Source: Paracentrotus lividus
Lineage: Eukaryota > Echinodermata > Echinoidea > Camarodonta > Echinidae
Length of the DNA: 64,000 nucleotides
Direction: 5' to 3'
Assembly (NCBI GenBank): GCA_940671915.1
Contig: CALNVZ010000177.1
Location: 36,623 to 100,622 of the forward strand
The notes beneath the pieces are model-generated. The model made no database searches, was not told the origin of the DNA, and saw only the letters and a list, made by a program, of their open reading frames with translations. The translations under genes were made by a program, and so were the position numbers. Shown here one piece after another: positions 37,278-50,367 of this stretch; position 1 is the first letter of the stretch, and every line of letters begins with the position of its first letter.

Positions 37278-38078
37278 GTATATATGAAGAGTTTGATTCC
37301 AAAAGGCGCTAAATCCACTTTTATTGTTTTAGAGTAAATCACGGTTTTTGAATTTACCACTTTCTCTTATCCATTGTAACTTTATTTTGATATATATGAT
37401 TAGGCTATCGTATTCGATTAAATAAATGATGCTTTTAAAAATCTAGCTATCAATTTCAATTTTTAAGACATTTTTATAATTTCAATTTTCATGGATTTAG
37501 CGCCTTTAGGAATAAAACCTCAGTCAAATGTCATTTTTGCACATTTAAAGCCCATTAATAAATGAAATTCAACACGAAACACATTAATATTGCTACCTGA
37601 GTATAGTTACATCTTTTCTGATGTTTAAATTTTGAGAATTTAAAAAATATATATATTTTTTTAGGATTTCCTATCTTTTCTCAAGACCGGGATTGTCGAT
37701 GTTTTATTCCAAAAGGAGCTAAATCCTAAAATATTCATAAAAATATGAAAACTAACGTAATTATTTCAAGAATTTTGCACTGATGATGGGACTGGTAGCC
37801 ACAACATGTCCAAAAGATCTGACAGTATATTGTTAGGTAAAGTTGTTAAATAAACAAAACCTAAATAACCATAGTGGATTTATCGCCTTTTGGAATAAAA
37901 CCGTTTTGGATAGCTCTTTTTGGAATAAATTTTTGTTCAATCTTCCCCCAATTTTTTTTCTTTTTATCCGATATGCTGCATTGATTCCCGAGCCTACAAT
38001 GCACTTTTTTGTCATATAAAATCCAGTTTGGTCATAAGTGGATTTAGCGCCTTTTGGAATCAAGCTCTTCATATATAC
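37278..38078. mobile_element. 801-bp TIR element with six copies of one 22-bp motif
   Basis: The ends are inverted over about 40 bp (GTATATATGAAGAG and CTCTTCATATATAC at the extremes). The motif ATTCCAAAAGGCGCTAAATC, in either orientation, is found near 37297, 37493, 37703, 37874, 37904 (decayed) and 38038, the first and last being part of the TIRs. No coding frame is supported. Confidence 0.8.
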
Positions 38079-38131
38079 ATATTGACTATAATAAAAGCCC
38101 GAAGTGCGTAGGTCCGTATAGGACACTAAAA

Positions 38132-38876
38132 TACAGTGGTGGCCAAAATCATTAGAACACCAAGCATATTTAAATGATTTCAATAATTTCATTCAGTTGA
38201 CCATTTATATACCTATAAAATGATTGGAATGTCTCCGAACACGTGTCATAACGTTCAACGTTATAAGCCTCTCCCTACAAAAGTATATATATTCCAAAAG
38301 GAAATTTCCTGAGGATGTCAAAAATGGCATTCATAAGAACAAAGGGTGAAGTAGTTACATCTTATGTGGGGATTTTAAAATTATTTTTGAAGGGCCCCAA
38401 ATTTTTAATTCAGTGCCCCTATTTAAGTCCCCCGTTCCAATGACCCTTAATATTTCAACATATTTGAATTGTTCATGAAATTTCCTTTTAAAAAATAAAC
38501 ATTTACAAGGAGTGTCTTCATGTCATCTCACCACCAAGGGTGGGGGCGAATCCACCCTCCCCATTCGACCAAATTTCTGAAATTTAGCATGTATTTGAGG
38601 TATATTAGAATAAATCGGCATATGTAATTTGCATTTTACTTTTTTCACATTTGGACTACATTTTTAATACACAAGTCTATGGGGAAACCAAAAGCGCATT
38701 ACCAGTTGGTGGAAACTATATCAATTTGGTGTCTACATATACGTAAGACCCTATGCTAAAAAGTCATGGAAGCTCATGGCGCACAAAAGATATCTTTAAT
38801 CTGATTTCGACAAATGAACAAGGGCATTGATAATCCCATAGACATTGTGTAGGTTCAGGTGTTCTAATAATTTTAG
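38132..38876. mobile_element. Tc1-like non-autonomous element, right end decayed
   Basis: TACAGTGGTGGCCAAAATC at 38132, continuing into ATTAGAACACC, is a characteristic Tc1-like terminus. The right end near 38857 retains GGTGTTCTAATAATTTT, its inverse, but has lost the outermost bases. The sequence between shows no transposase. GTGCGTAGGTCCGT flanks both sides (38104 and 38876) and recurs, altered, near 38935. Confidence 0.75.
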
Positions 38877-39054
38877 TGCGTAGGTCCGTTAGGACAGGAA
38901 AATATATTGAAATATATACAATAAAGTCCCTTGTGCGTAGGCTCGTAGGCCCGTAGTACCACACTAACGGTGAGTTTTTTTTCCTCCAAAATCGTGGTAG
39001 GGTATTTTGCAGTTATTCCGAATGTTTCCAGAGGCGGGTAATGAAAGGAAGAAA

Positions 39055-39229
39055 CTAAGTCAAATTCAAATCTTTTACGACATGTTGGAAAAATGCTGTG
39101 TCTTCAGTTCGGGCAATATCCTGCTGAATTAGATCACCGTAGAGGGCGTATGTGCAAGTTGGCCCAAACATCTCTTTGAGCAATGCTGCAAACTTGTTGA
39201 CAGGAATCGGCGCTATGGGAATCGTTAGC
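39055..39229 (-). CDS. GNMT-like: GNMT-like exon E (C-terminus and stop)
   Basis: Encodes the last 58 codons including stop: LTIPIAPIPVNKF, then FAALLKEMFGPTC, YGDL and FFQHVVKDLNLT. The acceptor is TTTCGTTTAG, and its first G completes the Arg codon split from exon D. It aligns without large gaps to the C-terminal segment of GNMT (tail ending in an FxHV-like strand). Confidence 0.85.
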
Positions 39230-42200
39230 CTAAACGAAACATAAATAAAATATACCAAAGCTGAAAACTAAAGACCGGACAAACAAATAAACCATTTTAT
39301 TAAAAAATTCAGAGCAGATCTACAAAATACACACATAACAAAACAAAACAAAACAAAACAAAACAACATGATGATAATGATAATAAAAGAGGCCCGGGAT
39401 TGATTTCATAAGTGAGCTTTAGGAGAATTACAATAACGGTATTGGTAAATATCAAAATATAATCTTTCAAATTTTAGTTAATTTTGATAATAAACGAAAG
39501 AAAGATATTATGACACAAACTACCTAAAAAAGAAATAGTAATAATAACAAAATAATTTTTTAATATAACAATTCTTTTGGGGAGTACATGTGAATTTATT
39601 TTAACAAAAATTCCGATGTTTCACGCCTCAGTGGGCACAAGATACAGGAAAATCATGAAAATGAGAAGAAAGTTTGGGGCTTCGTCATGGTTCAGTGACT
39701 TTTCGAACACGTAATTTGTATAAAGATCATGTTAGTTAGAGATCAATTGAAGCTGTGTGCCAAGTTTCGTGACATAACTCACAGTAGAATTAACAATAAT
39801 CATCAATGAAATAGGCCGAATTTCACATTTGTTAGGTATTGTTTTCCTCCTCCACTGACTTTATGTACAGAGGTTTAACAAAAGCTTAACAAAAATGAAA
39901 TTTGGCATATTTTAATTGTCAGTTTTTGTCTATTTGACTGTTAATTATTTTATGAAACTTTGCACATAGCTTCAACTGGTCTTTAACTAACAGGATCTTT
40001 ATTCAAATTACTTATTTGAAAAGTCACTGAACCATGACGAAGCCCAAACTTTCTTCTCATTTTCATGATTTTCTTGTATCTTGTGCCCACTGAGGCGTGA
40101 AACATCGGGATTTTTGGGATAATAAATCCAAAAGTACTCCCCAAAATGAATTGTTATATTCAATCAAAATAATAATTTGAATTTTAGTCCATACGTGAGA
40201 AAAGGGGCTTTCCAGTCTCACGTGCTCACTGAAGCATGGATTTGTAAATAAATGCCATAGGATCATTGACACGTGCCTAAAGAATATAAATACAACCCAA
40301 AGAATGTTATTGAGATGCTTTCTAGTGCATATAATTACTGCAATGCATTTTCGTAATTCAAAAATGGCCTATGGGTTCATTCAACCATGAATGAGTGGAT
40401 ATTGGTTACATACACTTCAAAAACAGGAATTCCCTCATATTTGATCGATTATATCATGGCAAAGAAGTAAAAGTCGCAGTTTAGGCAATTTTTGGTGCAT
40501 GCTCACGCAACCGTAAAATTTGACGCAAATTTCGTTTTCGTATATTGGGAAGCACGTTTTGCATACATTCTGACGTGTAAAATGTTTAAAATCTGAAAAT
40601 GGGTCCGTTATCATTGAATCAAAGTTGCCATTTTAGGCTTGCGAACTTAAAAAAAAATGACATTTTTGCATTCAACCATTGCTCACTGAAACATGACTTG
40701 ATGATTTTTCTTAAAATTCGCCCCCATTGTGGCTAAATAAATTCCCTACATGGACATAAAATTAGATTTTTTAAATTCCTCCTGGTTCAAAAGATATTGA
40801 TATCTGAAATAGGGAGAACTTTCTTTTGTGTTGTGTTTATATAGGCCTATATACTCAATCCAATTGTAAATTGAATATATCAATTGGTTTATGAGCAGTA
40901 GTATTCCTCAATGGTCGCTCAAATTCGTCAAATCATGCACATTGACGAAATTAATTACTTATAAACAGATATGAGCACACAAAAACGAAATTGAGAGCTC
41001 AATAACGAAAATGAAAGAAAGAAAAGGAAAGCAATTGTTGTGATCGTTAATTTCAATCACAAATAGCACCATTCGGCCCCGCCCCACCTACTTAGGCGGA
41101 CAACTATACATGTATGCTTGCTCCTAATTTCTCCGTTAAAAGGGTATATTTTAGGGGTTCAGGTTAGAGCTTCCCTTCCAAAAGCTTGTAATACGGAGTA
41201 ATTTTTGACACGGCAATCCCTACCAACAGGCGCTGATCCAAGATATCCGAATTTAATGCATTTCTCGGGCCTAATTGTCTGGGTACAAAAGCGGCTTTAT
41301 TAATTTTACGCATGGGCCCGATACTTTCATTGTATGAAGTCGGTCTGCGTCCGTTACTGACGAATATGGGGTAACTCTAAGAATCCTGAACAAGCATTCG
41401 TGTATTGTTAACCCCCTGAATTTGGGGTGGGGAGGGGGACCGGGCCAGGCGCTCAGCCAGGTATCGTTTATATTGAACGAACATTAAAAAAAAAAAAAAT
41501 CGATTGCATAGGTCATATTCTGCTATGAAGACTTGAGCTGTACAAAGTTCAAAAATCGGATCGCACAAAAGCACCACATAACAGCAAAAGACTTCGAGCA
41601 CAACTCTTGTTTGTAAAAATCCAGTCCGCTGTGACGTTATCGCAGACTGGATTTGTAGTTTTAGACGCGCTTTACTGACTCTTGGTAGAGAAGGGTGCAA
41701 TCGAGCGTTTCATTTTTGTTTCAAAATCCTTACTATTTCAGTGCCACAGCACAACTCTAGTCAGCGTATCAGATTGAGAATACGGCCTATAGAGTTGACT
41801 TTTGCATGGTGCCAATTGCACAGTACCGTTATGACCAGCATGGCGTTGTCGCTTAAAAAAAAAAAAAAAAAAAAAAGGCAGACAAACCCTCAGACAAATA
41901 GCATGAGCACGTAATATTACGTTGTCCGTACACAGTGTACAAACGCCAATCAAGTAATATTACGTGGTCCGCAGCCAAGCGGTTCAACCGGATCAGCAAA
42001 AACTGTATTTAAAAAAAAAACAGACAAACAAACAAACAAAAAAAAAACAAACAAACAAAAACCAAAAAATGGGGTCCCGGCAAATTGCATTTATTAATTA
42101 TATTACCATTATTATTTTAGGGAAAGTTCCCCTTGGGTTAAATTTGGTTTTTAAAAATGCAGAAAAAAATTAAGAAAACTATGACTGAAGATTTGAAGAA

Positions 42201-43403
42201 ACTCGACCAACAACAAAAAAAATAACGAAGTTATGATTTGTTAAAGTTTTTATTCAGTGACGTCACGTGTGAGCTGTAATGTAAATTCCATAAAGTGTCT
42301 TTTTTTTTTTCAAAGGAATATGAATTATTTCATCTAGTATGAGATCGATATATCTTCCAACCATTAGTGGGAGTGGTGTGGTCGAGTGGATAAGTCGGCG
42401 GACTTACGATCACAAGGTACGCGGTTCGAATCCCGTCCATACCACTAACATCCTTCGGCAAGGTGTCAACCTGCAAATTTGCCGTACTTGACCCAAGTGA
42501 GGTGAATGGGTACCGGTAGGAAGAAATTCCTTGAATGCTGTGAGCGCCTTTCGGGGTAGCCTAGCTAAGCCGGGTAATAATATAGGTTTTCCCGTTCAAG
42601 TTCATCATTTCCTCCCTCTATTTCATTTATGTGCATTCAAATTCACGCAGCTGCCGCTTTCGTGCCGGTTGGATCATACAAATTTTCAATTCGAGCAAGG
42701 CATTTCATTTACGTGCACGCAAATTTTCGTTTGGTGTACTCAATTTCATTTATCGGCACTAACATTTTTGATTGGTACAAACGAATTCACTATATTTTCA
42801 GTTAGTTGTCAATGTCATGTACCAATTTCCAGATTCGTTCATTCAATTTAAAACGAAACGGCGACGGGCGTGCTTTGGGGCAAACCATTTCATTAATATG
42901 AATTCTATTTCCTACTTTGTGCACTTAATTTAATTAAACTCTTTAATTTTCAGGAATATGACCATATACACACTTCAATTTTTAAGAGTGAGATTGTGGA
43001 GGGATATAGCCCCATCTCCCATTTTGTGATTTTATATCATGTACAAAATTCTCAATGTTCATTCAAGTTTCTACTTTTAAATGTTTTGTATTGGATTTTT
43101 CTACCTTTAATTTAGAAATTGAACACACAAACTAGCACTCAAAACCAAATATGACTCAGTCATGCAGCGTACGAATTATAAGATATGAAATCGTCAGACA
43201 AGACAGTGTTTGTAATTTTCTGGATGCGCATTAATTTTGTATCATACGCAATACAGGTAGCGCGATCGCAACTTCCGTTAAATCGTTTCATCCAAATGTG
43301 AAATTGGGTGAACGAAAGATGAAATTGAGCGGGAAAACCTATAATATGATAATGCGCCTTGAGCACTCTACAGAGTGGATACGTGCGCAATACAAATCAC
43401 ATA

Positions 43404-43451
<48 letters not shown>

Positions 43452-46400
43452 CTTGCCTCTATCAAATTGACCCGTTCCTTTATCAATAACCTTGAAACAG
43501 ACAAATTTATAGAATTTACATACACAACAAATGGAGGAGCTGCTCCCACGTGACATCGCAGAATGAAAAATTTAAATATTCATAACTTCGCTATTTTTGG
43601 TAGATTTTTTTTTTTTCTCAAACTTTTACCCTTACTTTTCGATTAGTTTTCTGCATTTTTTTTTAAACCAATATAAATTAAGGGAAATCCATTATCACGG
43701 TAATTTTTGTTCTTTATAAATCTCAATGAGTTGGCTATACTCTCTCAATAAATTGCACTGTGTAAATTCCCTTCATTTGAATGTTTTCCCGCGTACAAAA
43801 GCGAACACTAGAAATTAGAATGATTGCAAATATGATTTTTTTTTTTTTTTTTTTTCACATTATACACTTCTGGTTGATTTCCCTCTTTTTTCATATTTAT
43901 GCAAAAAGGATATTACATTTCGTTTAAATCTTCTGTAAAGGACATTGAAACTTTTTAAAGACGAACGATCAGAAAAAATAATAATTAAAAAAGAAATTTA
44001 AAAAATAAGAAAAAAGAGCATAAAGCAAGCAAATTAAAATTAAAACCCCAAACCAAACAATTTTAATGAGGCCTACCTTTTAAATTTGTTTTTCCCTGTT
44101 TCCTGATCTTTCACCACGATATTGTACGTAATATCAATCATAAAATTGATGCCATCTCTTTTTATAAGTTCCATCGTGACATCCGGCAACCTGTTGACCT
44201 TAAAATCATATAACAAAGTACCATTTCAGACCCGCTTTGTTTAAAACTATTAATCAAAAACAGTACAAACACATGGATTTAATGAAATAAATAATAATGA
44301 AGAAAATAGAAATTTATTATTTTAAGACGTACAATTATCTATGTATTGATATGTATAATATAGATATTTGTAAGACCGATGCAGGGAGATGAACACAACT
44401 GCAATCGAACCGGAGACCTCTAGATTCAAAGGCAAGAACGTTATTGATATACTAGAATATTCCCTATACTGATTCCACGTGAACGGAAGGTGTGAATCTG
44501 AATTCCAAGACGGCCACTTAAAAGGGACCCACTTTTAATTTAGATAAAAAGCAAAATTATTTTTATTACTTTATTATAGGTTATATGTGTTGTAATGACC
44601 AATGAAGACATTAAAAAAAAAGGGGAGGAGGGTTGGAGGTTGTGTGGTCAAATGGACAAGTCGGCGGACTAACGATCACAAGGTACGCGGTTCGAATCCC
44701 CTCCATTCCACTAATGTCCTTTGGGAAGATATCAATCTACAATTTGCCAGACTTGGCCCGTGTAAGGTAAATGGGTACCGGTAGGAAGAAATTCCTCGAA
44801 TGCGCTAAAGCGCCCTTTATTAGGGCAGCTATGGCTATTGCCGGGAAATAATATTAGTTGCGCCACTGAATAGTTTACTAGATAGTCGGCGCATTGTAAA
44901 TGCCTAATATTGTAAATTATTAATGGAAAGGGGGGACAAAGGGGAAAATAAGAAAGAGAGAGAGAGCGAGAAATAGAGAGAGAGAGAGAGAAGGAGAATG
45001 ATCAATTTAAAAGAGGAAGGGAGAGAGAAAGCGAAAGCCATTAGGATAAGATCAAGTAGACAATAATTTGAAAACTTGCGACACCAGGCGAGACTCACAA
45101 TGGGCGCTGCTTGATTACAACATCAATTTCCAGTTGAGGGGGGTAATTGTCCGGAGTAATTGTTCTCGGGGGCTAATTTTCCAGGGTGTAATTAGCCTTG
45201 GGAGCGATTGTCCAGGGGGTAATTGTCCTGATACGTTTTTCCGATATCTTGGATAGAGCTTCTAAACTTCTATGCAAATGCAAATTTATTCAGAATAGAA
45301 AACACGCTATTTCTCGTAATTCAGTTGTTCTATAATGCTTTTTTTTGTTTGGGGGGGGGGGTTCTAGAATAATGAACTTAAAAATCAACAATAAATGCAA
45401 GCTCTCCTCTATTTCTCTCTATTATAATCTATTAATATCATATTGTTATTATTTTATGAATAATTTTCATACAAGCGACTGGTTCAGAAAACTACTAAAC
45501 AAGCCTTTCGAGAAAAGTTTCCCCGCTTTTCCCGAATTGGTGCGTTAATTTGACTCCCCTCCCTCAACCCACCCTTTCGAGAACCCCCCCCCCCCCCTCC
45601 CCCGGTTTTCCCCGTAAGGGTCCGGCAATCCCCGCTCCACCTCAGCACCGCGAATGCAGACGATCGTCATAAGCCGATAAAAGTGTAGCTTCAATTTCCT
45701 TGACTGGGTCACACTCCAACGAATGATTATTTTAGGGTATAATTTTACGCACATAAATATATTAGCTTGTAAACCATTTTAAACGGCTAGATAAAATCGT
45801 TTGTCCGCACACCCTGCCCGTCCGGAAACCCAACAACTAGGTATTTCAACAATAACACAGAAGTTGTGCTCAGAGTATGAATTATTTAGGAATAAGAAAT
45901 CCGTTAGAAGAAAGATTTACGATATGGTTTCTTTTTGTACTTTATTAAGTAGGTATATCATATATGCAACACTAAGAAACCCTACAAACACCTTGTAAAT
46001 AGGTAAAATAAAACAGGATAAAAGATATTACCTTGTGGTATATGATTTTATTCACCACGGAACCTCGTTCGAGCATAGCATCTATATTCCTGTGATCGAT
46101 CAATAATAATCCACCTGGTTTCAAAAACTTTTTGAAATTGGTAAAACACTTTCGATAAAGTTTGAGTGTTGGAAGAGAATCTATGAGGTGGAGAATCGAA
46201 CTTCCCAGACAAAGTATTGCATCAAACTTTTCGATTCCATGTAAATCATCGTCTAATGTCAGCCAGTTGGCTCGCTTTATATCTGAAAAAGAAAAGAAAA
46301 GAAAAGAAAAAATAAAAATCATGTCATATCGGAGTAGAGTTTAAAGAGTACCAAAGTATAGCATTCTTTTGAATTGCAATGTCAAATTCATGGTAGAGAT

Positions 46401-49400
46401 AATAAATTAGGCCTACTTTCTTCACGTTTTATCGTGACCGCGCATTCTGGCCGTTTACGATTGAAACGTCACAATAGAAAAACATCTTTAGCGCTATGCT
46501 ATCCAGACTCAAGTTGAAAGAAATCAATAAATTCTTTTTCTTCATCATTTACATACTTAAAGATATTTGTAAATCATTTTTGTTGGTGCATGTTCCTGTA
46601 ATTCTACAGATGAATATTGAATTAGAATATTTGTATTAATCTTCATCATCGCAGCCGTTAGGCCGAATTGTGACATATTTATAAACATCAAAAAGTAGTA
46701 ATTACTCCAAAACTATATCATTATTGCAGTAAAACATATTTCATCTCAACAAATAATATCCTTAACTAGATTTGACATAAGAATAATCATCATAATAGAA
46801 ATGTAATTAATTTAAGATCTTTGTAGCAAAGAGTTTTTAAAAAAAAAATCAATAAAAAAAAATGATAATAAAGGAAAAATCCAGTTACGAATTCATAATA
46901 CATGACAATGATTTTGAAAGTAAGTATAAAGAAACAGTATAATATATCTGCAGAGTATATTACTGCATCAAAAGGCCATGGAGTTCCATTTACATGGAAT
47001 TTACAAGGAATTTACAGGGTAAACTATTCTAATGATACAAGACAATATAAAGTCTTGGGTAGCAAAAATCCATGATCAACAAAAAGAGAAAAATTGGACC
47101 TAATAAATGTAAAATGTAAGTTGACTTAATATCTATAATTACTAAACATTTTTTTTTTAAATCAACGAATCATAGGAATCATCTTAGAAAATTGTGACAG
47201 AAGATGACTTGTTGTAATGAAATTTTTTTATTTCAGTAACACAGATAATGGAACTTATTATACATTGAAATAATTACAAGAGTCGTTAGTAATTATTTAT
47301 GAAGTTCATTTTCAAAATATTGATGTTTCTTTGTGAGGTTATTGCATTATAAATTAACCCGTAACATAAATGAATAACGTGAAAATAAATTATTACAAAA
47401 TTTGATAAAAAATATAAGTACATGTGACGTGATTTTTGAATTTTTGGGAGCACGATTTTTAATCATCCGTAATTTAAACAAGTTTTTCATGCTTTTGCAT
47501 ATTTTGGTTCTGGTGTTTTTATGGCTCGGTCACACAGAACTTACGTTGAATTACGTCCGGTGTTGCATCCAAAAATCCCCACGGATAAAGATATGTATAC
47601 TTACGTTCCTGCGGATGACTGAGTCTGTGTTGCGTTCATGATGTGTCAACTCAGCCAAATGTATAGGCAGCGGACGTAACTAAACGTAAATGTGTTTGTG
47701 TGACTATAGCATGACCACTCTTTCTTCATGAACGGATTCCCTTTCGTTAAGTTAAGATTAGGTTATCGGGGGGGGGGGTTCACAAAGAGTTAAGCAGTCC
47801 ACCAGCACCGCTTTCGAAATCGCTCGTATTTATACAAGTCCTATTCATGAGTTTGTGTGTTTGAATGCGTAATTAGCAGCTTGTACCCCTGTCTTTGTGC
47901 GGTTATAATTTTGCATAGAAATGAATATTTGACATGAAATTTTTGGCATTAATAAATCATACTATCAAAATATATATATTCTTTAACAAGAAAGAAAATA
48001 TGTCTTTCAAAAATAGTAGAAATTATGGGATATATATATATTGCGTTAAAACCCGCTTGAGATTTTTTGAATAACTAGACACAAATGCGCTTTATTTCAA
48101 ATGATTCATGTTCATAATCTTCAGCACTCTTCAGCTTTCCAAAAATATACCAAACATAGTATTTCAAGTTTTATACCAGTCAGGAGCTAGCTAAATGTGC
48201 AGTAAATACAAAATTGTTTCAATTAATGCGATCTGATTGGCTGGTCTGATTTTGAGTGTGATTTGATTGGCTGATACGAATCTCACCACGCACCAAAGGT
48301 CACTGCGTGGTCAGGTAACGGCTCCCACGTGTTTCAAAATCCCCGCTCGCATCAATCCTTGCTTCAAGCAGTCAATCAGAAAGCCGCATTTTCTGTATTT
48401 TGGACTTGCTTTATATTTTGCTAGCTCCTGACTGGTATAAAAAGTAAAGGATATTAAAAGTTACTACGTTTTGAAGCTAAGATTTCATTCTTTCCAAATA
48501 TGTAATTTTCTTTTGGAATCATGCAAAAATAAATACTTTTCTTGTCAATTATACCAAACTAAACATATGTTTCTGTCCCATATGTTTCACCAATACTTTT
48601 ACAATATTCAAATATTATTAAAAAAAAACATGAAATGTGCATGATAGGTAGGTTTAGAATTTCTTCTTTCTAAATATTTAAGAATCGGGAAATTCCGTTC
48701 ACAAAATCAAAATCTACAAGAATGGCAAAATCTCTGTTTTAGCCCGCACAGCTCCGCAGAGTGCAGATAGAGGATTGAGAGAATTGTATAAATTTCGCAC
48801 TTTTGGCTCATTATCACTCACGGTGCCCTCGAAATGTAAGTAGACTTAAACATTATTACCTCATTGGATTGACCATGCTCAAGGGATGCTCACCATTGTG
48901 AAATCTATCAATTGAATTGCGCGTTATAAAACAAGATGCACGTAGAAGTTAAGTGCGACTTTAAGTCTACTTAACTCTTTGTGAAACACACCCCCCCCCC
49001 CCCCCCCCCCCCGATCTTGCAGCAGACAACTACGAAACATGGCTGGATTCCCTTATGTAAAGATACAGAAAATCAGCCATCTTTTATGTTGCCAAAATCC
49101 TGAAACAATACCTTGAATTTTGGACAATAATGTAAGGTACATAACAGTATAATTATGTGAAAGATGCTTATAGAAGTGTGTAAAAGTAAATGGTCGAACG
49201 CTTTACCCCAGGTCTTAAGTCCACGTCGATGACGCTCTGATCTTGCATGAAACAACATCGCTTCAGCATCGTCACAGCTAACAACTTCCAATCCTCTCTC
49301 GAGAAGAAAGATGGAATCCATACTGTAATAAAATGCATTTTTAACATGTTTGATGTTAATATAAATTTACATTTGTTTTTCAGACCGTTTGCTTGTGCGA

Positions 49401-50329
49401 AAGTTTAAAAATGCGTATTTTCTAGATTATTTCTTTTATTCACAATTTTACAGAAAGGTGTGTGCCGGGTAGAGTGCTTTTATAAATCATATTTATGTTA
49501 GTTTATATACATGCACGTCCTTGAAATTTCTGCAATCATCACATTTGATATCATCAGTGATTCCTGCTTCAAGAAAGACAATAATAAGAATATTATTAGG
49601 GTATTATATTACATTATTATCTTTTTTTTATAGGTTTTCCCGCCCAATTTCATAGGTTTGTCATTCAAACCTATAGAAGGTTCATTCAAATTCAAGCGAT
49701 ACCTTTTTCCGATCGATATCGGCATTCTAATTTTAAAATACGGGGAATCAAGTTCATTCATAGTCACGAAGCTTTATTTTAAGAGCATTCAATTTCCTAA
49801 TTGGGGCAAAACCATTTCCAAGTATTGCATTCAATCTTATTTTACCCGTACTTGATTTTATTTATACAGCAAACAAGATCTTTAAACGTGCATACAAGTT
49901 CTTTAATGTATGTACAATTTCCCACTATGTTCATTCAACTTAACGAGGCATCGTTTTTAGGAGCCCAATTAGCCTGTTCGGGCAATCAATTTCATTTTGA
50001 GGAACTCAATTTCAAGAAACTTCCATTCAATTTAAAATTCCGTTTATGTTTTTGTGTTTTCCCTTCATTCTCTATATATTTTCGCATTATACAAGATTTT
50101 CATAGCATTGGTATGCCATATAATTATTTAGGCTCATATTTTAAATTATGTTTTAAACTAGGATTTTATCTGAAATTACAACGAATCTGCGATTCCATTG
50201 AGGAAGATTCAAAGGAGCCTGACGAGCTTGCAACCCCCCCCCCCCCACCTCACCCGAGCCATAATTTAGAAGAAAAAAAAGTGCATCAAATCTGGTATTT
50301 TGCGGAGCGCCCAACTTAAAACATCCCCC

Positions 50330-50367
<38 letters not shown>

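Noticed and set aside
41908..41970. Two copies of TAATATTAC, the nonanucleotide of circular Rep-encoding virus origins
   Set aside because: Neither lies in the loop of a stem, no Rep-like frame is nearby, and the word is a simple palindromic extension of GTAATATTAC that can occur by chance in AT-rich DNA.
42373..42445. Possible functional tRNA gene
   Set aside because: A and B boxes and acceptor ends are good, but the anticodon stem does not pair, and the unit continues into a SINE body found again at 44639.
49801..50319. 172-codon frame on the plus strand
   Set aside because: It lies in the AATTTCATT-rich part of a non-autonomous element inside GNMT-like intron 1, with no domain and a C-tract near its end.
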